From contig SKIM01000230.1 in the NCBI GenBank assembly GCA_007116445.1, positions 1 to 5,450 on the forward strand: a DNA stretch of 5,450 nucleotides, given 5' to 3'. Shown here piece by piece: positions 1-4,798 of the stretch. Origin of the DNA: Natronohydrobacter sp. (GTDB lineage Bacteria > Pseudomonadota > Alphaproteobacteria > Rhodobacterales > Rhodobacteraceae). Position 1 is the stretch's first letter. Every line of letters starts with the position of its first letter. Under the pieces are notes generated by a model. The model was not told the DNA's origin. It searched no databases and worked only from the letters and a program-made list of their open reading frames with translations. The position numbers were made by a program, and so were the translations under genes.

Positions 1-945
1 ATGCAGGCCGTGGCCGCCGAGGTCTGGATGTATGGCGACAGCGAAAGCCATGATCTGCGCGCGGCCCTCGCGGCCCATCACGGGATCGCGCCGGAAAATA
101 TCATCGTGGGCGAAGGGATTGACGGGCTTTTGGGGATGCTTGTGCGGCTTCTGATCAGCCCCGGCGATCCGGTCGTGACCTCGGACGGGGCCTATCCGAC
201 CTTCAATTATCATGTGACCGGCTTCGGCGGGGTGCTGCACAAGGTGCCTTACCGCTATGAGGCCGAAGACCCCGCAGCGCTCCTCGAACGGGCCGAGGAT
301 GTGCAGGCGAAGCTTCTCTATTTCTGCAATCCCGACAATCCGATGGGCAGCTGGCACCCGGCGCGGATCGTGGCGCGCATGATCGAGGCTGTGCCCGAGG
401 GCACGCTGATGGTGCTCGATGAGGCCTATATCGACGCCGCCCCCGACGGCACGGCACCGGCGATTGACACAAGCAACCCGCGCGTGATCCGCATGCGGAC
501 CTTTTCCAAACTCTACGGGCTCGCCGGGTTGCGGGTGGGCTATGCGATTGGCGCGGCCCCGCTGATCGCGATGTTCGAACGTATCCGCAATCATTTCGGC
601 ATGGGCCGCATCGCGCAGGCAGGCGCGCTGGCTGCGCTGCACGATCAGGACTGGCTCGCGCATGTTCAGACCGAAGTCGCTGCAGCGCGCCGCACTCTGT
701 CCGATATTGCCGCCGAGAACGGGCTGCATGCGCTGCCATCGGCCACGAATTTCGTCACGATTGATTGCGGGCGCGACGGGGATTTCGCGCGCGCAGTGGT
801 CAAGGGGCTGATGGAGCGTGATATTTTCGTGCGCATGCCCTTTGTCGCCCCGAATGACCGCTGCATCCGCGTCAGTTGCGGCCCCGCGTCGGAGCTTGCG
901 AGTTTTGGCGAAACCTTGCCCGAAGTCCTGCGCGCCCTGCGCTGA
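1..945 (+). CDS. HisC-like PLP-dependent aminotransferase (class I/II fold), N-terminus cut by window edge
   Basis: This is a cytosolic pyridoxal-phosphate aminotransferase of the histidinol-phosphate aminotransferase type. Numbering from base 1, visible family marks are NPDNPMG (residues 110-116; Asn113 matches the PLP-contacting Asn of NPxNPTG), the cofactor Asp in LDEAY (140), the Schiff-base lysine in TFSKLYGLAGLRVGY (Lys170), the phosphate-binding Arg178, and a C-terminal substrate-carboxylate arginine in IRVSCG (Arg290). The reading frame gives 314 residues, against about 350-370 for the family. The usual N-terminal NENPxGPSP segment is absent, because the start YGDSESHDLRAAL already aligns with family positions around 50-60. 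The true start is therefore probably upstream and the ATG at base 1 is internal. The stop at 943-945 lies two bases from that of the convergent nucleotidase gene. The substrate is uncertain: histidinol phosphate, or an aromatic or other amino acid. The neighbours are not his genes, so I give no symbol. Confidence 0.88.
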   Translation: MQAVAAEVWMYGDSESHDLRAALAAHHGIAPENIIVGEGIDGLLGMLVRLLISPGDPVVTSDGAYPTFNYHVTGFGGVLHKVPYRYEAEDPAALLERAEDVQAKLLYFCNPDNPMGSWHPARIVARMIEAVPEGTLMVLDEAYIDAAPDGTAPAIDTSNPRVIRMRTFSKLYGLAGLRVGYAIGAAPLIAMFERIRNHFGMGRIAQAGALAALHDQDWLAHVQTEVAAARRTLSDIAAENGLHALPSATNFVTIDCGRDGDFARAVVKGLMERDIFVRMPFVAPNDRCIRVSCGPASELASFGETLPEVLRALR

Positions 946-955
946 GATCAGCGCA
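938..955. terminator. 18-bp inverted repeat spanning both convergent stop codons
   Basis: TGCGCTGAGATCAGCGCA is an 8-bp perfect inverted repeat around a central GA. It contains the TGA stop of the aminotransferase (943-945) and the reverse-strand TGA of the nucleotidase (948-950). As RNA it can form a 6-bp stem with a 6-base loop from either strand. Neither direction has a T-tract after the stem, so it is a weak intrinsic terminator at best. It could slow polymerase or protect mRNA 3' ends. The symmetry is seen; the function is inferred. Confidence 0.35.
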
Positions 956-1604
956 AAAGCTGCGACAGAAAGCCCGCCAGATCATCCGTGTGGTGGTGGA
1001 TATGCGCGGCCTCCAGCCGTTCGGGCGCGACATGGACGGTGCGCATGCCCAGATCATGCGGCACTGACAGATTGCGCGGGTCATCCTCGAACATCGCCGC
1101 CCCGCTCGGGTCCAGCCCGTCACGCGCGAAAATGCGGGCGAAAGCGGCGGCTTCGGGCTTGGGGCGATAATCGGCATGCTCCACCCCATAGATCGCGTCG
1201 AACAGACCGCTCAGCCCACGCGCTTCAAGCACGCGGGCGGCATAGGGCGCGGAGCCGTTGGTATAGACGATCCGCCGCCCCGGCAGCGCCGCGATCCGGT
1301 CACGCAGGTCTGGGTCCGGCGATAACACTGTGAAATCAATATCATGCACATCGATCAGATAGGGCTCGGGGTCGATGTCATGCAGCGCCATCAACCCCGC
1401 GAGCGTCGTGCCATATTCGGCCCAGTAAAGCTTGCGCAGCCGGTTCGCCTCGGCCTGATCGACATGAAGCGCGGCCATGACATAGGCCACCATCCGCGTC
1501 TCGATCTGGTCGAACAGGCGCATTTCCGGGGGGTAGAGCGTGTTGTCGAGGTCAAAGACCCAGGCGCGCGTGTTGTGGAAAAATTCGGCTGGCATATCTT
1601 GCAT
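948..1604 (-). CDS. HAD-superfamily hydrolase, pyrimidine 5'-nucleotidase type
   Basis: This is a soluble haloacid-dehalogenase-fold phosphatase that probably removes phosphate from pyrimidine nucleoside monophosphates. The 218-residue product shows the HAD motifs in order: motif I WVFDLDNTLYPP (nucleophile Asp18, acid/base Asp20), motif II YTNGS (114-118), motif III lysine in RPKPEAAAF (Lys149), and motif IV MFEDDPRN (171-178, metal-binding Glu/Asp). The stretch between motifs I and II is a helical cap. The DLDNTLYPP form and the C-terminal HHHTDDLAGFL are typical of the proteobacterial pyrimidine 5'-nucleotidase group, and the length is normal. The start is uncertain: ATG at 1604 (MQDMPAEFF) or at 1595 (MPAEFF), neither with a good Shine-Dalgarno. 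Far longer upstream reading frame exists but is antisense to the GntR gene. The gene is divergent from that regulator and convergent with the aminotransferase. The exact substrate cannot be read from sequence. Confidence 0.88.
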   Translation of the reverse strand: MQDMPAEFFHNTRAWVFDLDNTLYPPEMRLFDQIETRMVAYVMAALHVDQAEANRLRKLYWAEYGTTLAGLMALHDIDPEPYLIDVHDIDFTVLSPDPDLRDRIAALPGRRIVYTNGSAPYAARVLEARGLSGLFDAIYGVEHADYRPKPEAAAFARIFARDGLDPSGAAMFEDDPRNLSVPHDLGMRTVHVAPERLEAAHIHHHTDDLAGFLSQLLR

Positions 1605-1639
1605 TCTAGCGTCACAAGGCCCGAGCGCAAGCGCGCGGG

Positions 1640-1655
1640 GGGGTTGCCAAACCCC
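1640..1655. repeat. Inverted repeat GGGGTT-GCCA-AACCCC in the divergent intergenic gap
   Basis: A perfect 6-bp inverted repeat with a 4-base centre lies in the 93-bp gap between the nucleotidase and the GntR regulator genes. It is preceded by a run of seven G (1637-1643). It could be an operator for the adjacent regulator or simply a small hairpin. It does not match a consensus I can name. Confidence 0.35.
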
Positions 1656-1671
1656 GTAAACCCGGCTTTTC

Positions 1672-1690
1672 TGTGTGCAATTGTATGCGA
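1672..1690 (+). promoter_or_regulatory. Possible GntR operator: tandem TGTGTGCAA / TGTATGCGA
   Basis: Two similar 9-mers start 10 bp apart (1672-1680 and 1682-1690), about one helical turn, ending just upstream of the GntR start codon at 1698. TTGTATGC resembles a half of the TTGTATACAA-like operators used by many GntR-family regulators. Together with its position this suggests autoregulation. No convincing -35/-10 pair could be assigned, so the assignment is tentative. Confidence 0.25.
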
Positions 1691-1697
1691 GACTGAA

Positions 1698-2351
1698 ATG
1701 ACTGACGCCAAGCCTGTAAAAGATGCTTATACGCTGATCCTCGAAGCGATTGATGTGGGCATATACAAGCCCGGCGACCGGCTGGTGGAATCGGAACTTG
1801 CCGAGCGCTTTGGCGTGTCGCGCACACCGATCCGCGAAGCGCTGCAGCGGCTGGAAACCCAAAGCCTGCTGACGCGGGACGGGCGCTCGCTCATTGTCGC
1901 CTCGCTCGATCACAACCAGCTCGCCGAACTCTATATCGTGCGCTCGGAGCTGGAAGGGCTGGCGGCACGGCTGGCCGCGCGCCATGCCACGACCGAGGAA
2001 ATCCGGCTGTTGCGCGGCATGATCGAGGAAGATCGCAAGCTGATCGACGATCCTCATGCGCTCAGCCGGGCGAACAAGCGCTTTCACAAGCAGATCCATC
2101 TGGCCTCGCATAACCGCTATCTGGTACAGCAGCTTGACCTTGTGCATCGCTCGATGGCGCTTCTGGCGACCACCTCGCTGTCCTTTGAAGGGCGTGGGCA
2201 GCAGACACTTGAAGAACACAGCAAGATTGTCGAAGCGATTGCCGCAGGGGATTGCGACCGCGCCTATGAGGCGCTGAAAAGCCATATCTCGCTGGCTTTT
2301 GAAACCCGGCTGCGTCAGGATTCGATGTCCGTCGAGCGCTATTCGGTCTGA
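1698..2351 (+). CDS. GntR-family transcriptional regulator with FCD domain
   Basis: This is a 217-residue DNA-binding regulator of the GntR superfamily, FadR/FCD subfamily, probably a dimer that responds to a small carboxylic-acid ligand. The N-terminal winged helix-turn-helix spans residues 8-70, with GIYKPGDRLVESELAERFG (21-39) and the recognition-helix signature VSRTPIREALQRLE (40-53). The all-helical FCD effector domain covers about 75-210. Its metal/ligand-site histidines appear as His130 (RFHKQIH), His174 (LEEHSKIVEAI) and His196 (KSHI). The fourth position, four residues before His130, is Asn126 rather than the Asp seen in metal-binding members. The start at 1698 gives normal family length and places the HTH at the N-terminus; a weak GAG lies at 1689-1691. 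The frame is open further upstream, to 1344, but that part is antisense to the nucleotidase gene. Targets and ligand are unknown. It is divergent from the nucleotidase and convergent with alr. Confidence 0.9.
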   Translation: MTDAKPVKDAYTLILEAIDVGIYKPGDRLVESELAERFGVSRTPIREALQRLETQSLLTRDGRSLIVASLDHNQLAELYIVRSELEGLAARLAARHATTEEIRLLRGMIEEDRKLIDDPHALSRANKRFHKQIHLASHNRYLVQQLDLVHRSMALLATTSLSFEGRGQQTLEEHSKIVEAIAAGDCDRAYEALKSHISLAFETRLRQDSMSVERYSV

Positions 2352-2357
2352 AACGCG

Positions 2358-2392
2358 CGCGCGGCGCCTGTGCTCAGGCGTAGCGCCGCGCG
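2358..2392. terminator. GC-rich hairpin at the GntR/alr convergent junction
   Basis: CGCGCGGCGC (2358-2367) pairs perfectly with GCGCCGCGCG (2383-2392). Within it CGCCTG (2365-2370) and CAGGCG (2375-2380) can form an inner 6-bp hairpin with a TGCT loop. The element lies between the regulator stop (2349-2351) and the last codons of alr, and covers the alr stop (2374-2376). It has no T-tract on either strand, so whether it ends transcription is inference. Its position suits a shared two-way 3' end. Confidence 0.45.
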
Positions 2393-3411
2393 TAGCGATG
2401 GCCGAGGCCGGTCAGGATCTCATAGCCGATCGTGCCGATGACATCGGCCAGATCATCGACCCCCTGATGCGGCCCGAGCAGGTCCAGACGCTCCGGCTCC
2501 CCTTCGACAGCGCTGACATCGATGGTCAGCAGATCCATCGACACACGCCCGACCAGCGGGCAGGGCACATCGCCCGCCCAGAGCGTCGCGCGGCCCGACA
2601 GCGCGCGCTGGATGCCATCGGCATAGCCCGCCGAAATCGTCGCCAGCCGCATGTCGCGCGTGGCGGTGAAACTGTTGCCATAGCCGACAGTTTCGCCCGC
2701 CATGACATCGCGGATCTGGATCACCGGGATCGACAGGCGCACGACAGGCTGCGCCCCTGCGAAAGGCTGGCCACCATAAAGCCCGATGCCGGGGCGGGTG
2801 GTGTCGAAATGATAGTCGCGCCCCAGAAGCACGCCCCCCGTGGCCGCCAGCGAGCGCGGCACGCCCGCGCCATCGGTCAGGGCCTTGAATTCGGCAAGTT
2901 GCTGCGCGTTCATGGGATGCTGCGGTTCGTCGGCACAGGCGAGATGCGACATGATCAGCTTTGGCCCTTGCCCCAGCGCGATCGCGGCCACGGCCTCCCA
3001 TTCGGCAGGCTCCATGCCCAGACGGTTCATGCCAGTGTCCAGCTGGATGCCGAAGGGATGACCCGGCAGCGCTTCGAAATGGCGGGCAAGTTGTTCGGCG
3101 GAATTGAGCATCGGGACGAGCTTGGCTTCCGAGATCAGCCGCGCATCGCCTTCCATATGGCCGCCATAGACATGGATCGGCAGGTCCGGGCCAATCGCGG
3201 CCCGCACGGCCGTGCCTTCTTCGGCCATGGCCACGAAAAACCGCCGCGCGCCAGCCGAAGCCAGCGCATGCGCAACATGACCCGCGCCCAGACCGTAACC
3301 ATTGGCCTTGACCGTCGCGCCTGTCTGCACGGCCGCAGAAGACCGCGAATCGAGTGCGCGCCAATTGGCCTTGAGGGCCGCGAGAGAGATATCGAGTTGA
3401 GCCTGTGCCAT
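2374..3411 (-). CDS. alr: Alanine racemase
   Basis: This PLP enzyme interconverts L- and D-alanine in the cytosol and supplies D-alanine for peptidoglycan. The 345-residue product has the N-terminal TIM-barrel and C-terminal beta-domain signatures: PLP lysine in TVKANGYGLGAG (Lys35), LDTGMNRLG (Arg130), SHLACAD (His156), RPGIGLYG (Arg206), the second catalytic residue in TVGYGNSFTA (Tyr244), AGYADG (Tyr263), GRVSMD (Met292, Asp293), and a closing YEILTGLGHRYARRY. The 19-residue spacing between Tyr244 and Tyr263 matches the Tyr265/Tyr284 pair of the Geobacillus enzyme. All key residues are present, so it should be active. The start at 3411 (MAQAQLDIS) is preferred over ATG at 3435 because it has AGGTG seven bases upstream and the family N-terminus follows at once. 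I cannot tell from the sequence whether it is the biosynthetic or a catabolic racemase. The gene is divergent from mdh and convergent with the GntR gene. Confidence 0.96.
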   Translation of the reverse strand: MAQAQLDISLAALKANWRALDSRSSAAVQTGATVKANGYGLGAGHVAHALASAGARRFFVAMAEEGTAVRAAIGPDLPIHVYGGHMEGDARLISEAKLVPMLNSAEQLARHFEALPGHPFGIQLDTGMNRLGMEPAEWEAVAAIALGQGPKLIMSHLACADEPQHPMNAQQLAEFKALTDGAGVPRSLAATGGVLLGRDYHFDTTRPGIGLYGGQPFAGAQPVVRLSIPVIQIRDVMAGETVGYGNSFTATRDMRLATISAGYADGIQRALSGRATLWAGDVPCPLVGRVSMDLLTIDVSAVEGEPERLDLLGPHQGVDDLADVIGTIGYEILTGLGHRYARRYA

Positions 3412-3418
3412 GAGCGCG

Positions 3419-3423
3419 CACCT
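3419..3423 (-). promoter_or_regulatory. Ribosome binding site of alr
   Basis: Read on the minus strand this is AGGTG, seven bases before the ATG at 3411. It decides for this start over the in-frame ATG at 3435, which has no purine-rich sequence before it. Confidence 0.6.
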
Positions 3424-3520
3424 GCGCCAAAGCATGTGCCAAGGTCAAGCCGAAAACGAAGCGGCACAAGATGGGGGCGCAATCATCGGCCTGCCTGCGC
3501 GGCCCGGCGCGTGCTTTTCC

Positions 3521-3549
3521 TTGCGTCGCCGGGATGAAGGCTCTAGGCA
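3521..3549 (+). promoter_or_regulatory. Weak candidate mdh promoter
   Basis: TTGCGT (3521-3526) and TAGGCA (3544-3549) are spaced 17 bases apart, 37 bases upstream of the mdh start codon. The -10 element is a poor match to TATAAT, so this is only the best candidate I can see in the 174-bp alr/mdh gap, not a firm promoter. Confidence 0.25.
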
Positions 3550-3574
3550 CGAGTGCGTCACAACAATAAGATCC

Positions 3575-3578
3575 GGAG
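3575..3578 (+). promoter_or_regulatory. Ribosome binding site of mdh
   Basis: GGAG lies seven bases before the ATG at 3586. It supports the MARPRIALIGAG start and rules against the upstream in-frame ATG at 3553, which would add eleven residues unlike the family. Confidence 0.75.
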
Positions 3579-3585
3579 ATCACTG

Positions 3586-4548
3586 ATGGCCAGACCCAGA
3601 ATTGCACTGATCGGCGCAGGACAGATTGGCGGCACGCTCGCTCATCTTGCTGCGATCAAGGAACTCGGCGACGTTATTTTGTTCGACATTGCCGAAGGCA
3701 CCCCGCAGGGCAAGGCGCTCGATATCGCCGAATCCGGCCCGTCCGAGGGCTTTGACGGTCGCTTCAAAGGCACCAATGACTATGCCGATATCGCGGGCGC
3801 CGATGTCTGCATCGTGACCGCTGGCGTGCCGCGCAAGCCGGGGATGAGCCGCGATGATCTGCTGGGCATCAACCTCAAGGTCATGAAAGCCGTGGGCGAG
3901 GGCATTGCCGCCCATGCGCCTGATGCTTTCGTGATCTGCATCACCAACCCGCTCGATGCGATGGTCTGGGCGCTGCGCGAATTTTCCGGCCTGCCGCATA
4001 ACAAGGTGGTCGGCATGGCAGGCGTGCTCGATTCCGCGCGCTTCCGCCATTTCCTGTCACTGGAATTCAACGTCTCAATGCGCGATGTCACTGCTTTCGT
4101 GCTGGGTGGGCATGGCGATACGATGGTGCCGCTGGTGCGTTATTCGACCGTGGCCGGCATCCCGCTGCCCGATCTGATCGAGATGGGCTGGACCAGCAAG
4201 GACAAGCTCGACGCCATCGTGCAACGCACCCGTGACGGCGGCGCGGAAATCGTGGGCCTGTTGAAGACCGGCTCGGCTTTCTATGCGCCAGCGACCAGCG
4301 CCATCGAGATGGCGGAAGCCTATCTCAAGGACCAGCGCCGCCTGCTGCCTTGCGCGGCCTATTGCGACGGTGAATTCGGGCTGAAGGGCATGTATGTCGG
4401 CGTGCCCACGATCATCGGTGCGAACGGGATCGAAAAGGTGGTCGATATCAAGATGACCAAGGACGAACAGGCGATGTTCGACAAGTCGGTGGAGGCTGTC
4501 CGCGGTCTGGTCGAAGCCTGCAAGGGCATCGATTCCTCGCTGGCCTGA
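3586..4548 (+). CDS. mdh: Malate dehydrogenase (NAD-dependent, LDH-like type)
   Basis: The enzyme oxidises L-malate to oxaloacetate with NAD+ in the TCA cycle (EC 1.1.1.37), in the cytosol. The 320-residue product is the normal length for the alphaproteobacterial, LDH-like form. The Rossmann motif GAGQIGG starts at residue 10, and Asp34 at the end of the second strand fits NAD rather than NADP. The substrate loop VPRKPGMSRDDLL has Arg83 and Arg89, where arginine at 83 marks malate rather than lactate specificity. Further marks are TNPLD (Asn121), VLDSARFR (Asp149, Arg152) and the catalytic histidine in LGGHGDTMVP (His176). The start at 3586 has GGAG seven bases before it. A strong terminator follows at 4574, so mdh is probably separate from sucC although both are TCA genes. 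No truncation or missing catalytic residue is seen. Confidence 0.97.
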   Translation: MARPRIALIGAGQIGGTLAHLAAIKELGDVILFDIAEGTPQGKALDIAESGPSEGFDGRFKGTNDYADIAGADVCIVTAGVPRKPGMSRDDLLGINLKVMKAVGEGIAAHAPDAFVICITNPLDAMVWALREFSGLPHNKVVGMAGVLDSARFRHFLSLEFNVSMRDVTAFVLGGHGDTMVPLVRYSTVAGIPLPDLIEMGWTSKDKLDAIVQRTRDGGAEIVGLLKTGSAFYAPATSAIEMAEAYLKDQRRLLPCAAYCDGEFGLKGMYVGVPTIIGANGIEKVVDIKMTKDEQAMFDKSVEAVRGLVEACKGIDSSLA

Positions 4549-4573
4549 GCCCGCCGCGTGTCATAAATCTGTC

Positions 4574-4602
4574 AGGCCGCGCGTCGTTGCGCGGCCTTTT
4601 CT
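4574..4602 (+). terminator. Intrinsic terminator after mdh
   Basis: AGGCCGCGC (4574-4582) pairs perfectly with GCGCGGCCT (4589-4597) as a 9-bp stem with a six-base loop, followed by TTTTCT. It begins 26 bases after the mdh stop. This is a textbook rho-independent terminator and separates mdh from sucC transcription. Confidence 0.9.
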
Positions 4603-4617
4603 GTTACAAACCCATGT

Positions 4618-4635
4618 TTGCGATCACATTCGCAA
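4618..4635. promoter_or_regulatory. TTGCGA-N6-TCGCAA inverted repeat containing a 9/10 copy of the TGTGATCACA palindrome
   Basis: TTGCGATCACATTCGCAA is a perfect 6-bp inverted repeat with a 6-base spacer, a geometry like CRP/FNR-family sites (TGTGA-N6-TCACA). It overlaps TGCGATCACA (4619-4628), which differs by one base from the two downstream palindromes. It is probably the distal site of the same operator array, but might be a separate site for a CRP-like regulator. Confidence 0.45.
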
Positions 4636-4659
4636 CAGTGCAGCATGGTGGAAAAAATT

Positions 4660-4669
4660 TGTGATCACA
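4660..4669. promoter_or_regulatory. Palindromic operator candidate TGTGATCACA, copy 2
   Basis: This is a perfect 10-bp palindrome, identical to the one at 4681-4690 and centred 21 bp upstream of it. An exact 10-base repeat of a palindrome within a short promoter region is unlikely by chance. The binding protein is not identified. Confidence 0.6.
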
Positions 4670-4680
4670 CATTTTGAGAC

Positions 4681-4690
4681 TGTGATCACA
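4681..4690. promoter_or_regulatory. Palindromic operator candidate TGTGATCACA, copy 3
   Basis: This is the second perfect copy, 109 bases before the sucC start codon. If the candidate -35 at 4674-4679 is real, this copy lies between -35 and -10, a classic repressor position. That depends on an unproven promoter. Confidence 0.6.
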
Positions 4691-4724
4691 TAGAGTCATT
4701 TTTTCGCTCATCGCGCAAAAAATC

Positions 4725-4783
4725 GGCAGATAGACGTTGTTTTTCGTCCTGTTTCTGCCATGCACGGGCAAAGACCACGGCAG
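4725..4783 (+). promoter_or_regulatory. Possible structured 5' leader of sucC with alternative stems
   Basis: GGCAGA (4725-4730) can pair with TCTGCC (4754-4759), enclosing an inner GACG/CGTC stem (4733-4736 with 4745-4748). The same CTGCC (4755-4759) can instead pair with GGCAG (4779-4783), which lies close to the ribosome site. The two folds exclude each other. The stems are short, so this may be chance. Confidence 0.25.
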
Positions 4784-4787
4784 CAAT

Positions 4788-4791
4788 GGGA
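4788..4791 (+). promoter_or_regulatory. Ribosome binding site of sucC
   Basis: GGGA ends seven bases before the ATG at 4799. It is a moderate match to the anti-Shine-Dalgarno and supports the MNIHEYQAK start, which is also the conserved family N-terminus. Confidence 0.55.
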
Positions 4792-4798
4792 CAGATCC

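Larger units (their letters stand above)
4603..4798. other. AT-rich sucC upstream region, no gene seen
   Basis: This gap is visibly richer in A and T than the flanking genes, with tracts such as GAAAAAATTT, CATTTTTTCG and GCAAAAAATC. It holds three related palindromes (4619-4690), a GANTC site (4693-4697), a possible structured leader (4725-4783) and the sucC ribosome site. A minus-strand frame over 4604-4948 has no recognisable protein character and runs into sucC, so I do not call it. The sucC promoter must lie here. One guess is TTGAGA (4674-4679) with CATTTT (4697-4702) at 17-base spacing, which would put the last palindrome in the spacer. Confidence 0.6.

Noticed and set aside
1344..1697. 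In-frame upstream extension of the GntR gene by 118 residues
   Set aside because: It is antisense to the nucleotidase and unlike any regulator domain. The start at 1698 gives normal family length.
948..2285. A 445-residue minus-strand frame covering the nucleotidase and continuing antisense through the GntR gene
   Set aside because: Only the last 218 residues look like a HAD hydrolase. The rest is antisense to a well-supported GntR/FCD gene and has no domain character. The frame is open because of high GC.
3412..3448. Minus-strand promoter for alr with -35 TTGACC (3443-3448)
   Set aside because: The -35 hexamer is good, but no -10 is found at proper spacing and the transcript would start within two bases of the ATG, leaving out the AGGTG ribosome site.
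3435..3468. Inverted repeat TGTGCC-N22-GGCACA in the alr/mdh gap
   Set aside because: The arms are six bases with a long spacer. This is expected by chance in a region of this size and has no supporting context.
2299..3537. A 412-residue plus-strand frame opposite alr
   Set aside because: It is arginine- and histidine-rich low-complexity translation, antisense to alr with all catalytic motifs intact on the other strand. It is a GC-driven shadow.
2453..3607. A 384-residue minus-strand frame overlapping alr in another frame
   Set aside because: It is rich in Arg, Cys and Trp with no recognisable motif and is contradicted by the alr reading frame.
4619..4690. CRISPR-like or DnaA-box reading of the repeated 10-mers
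   Set aside because: The repeats are 10-bp palindromes with unequal short spacers of promoter type, and they do not match the DnaA box TTATCCACA. No array is present.
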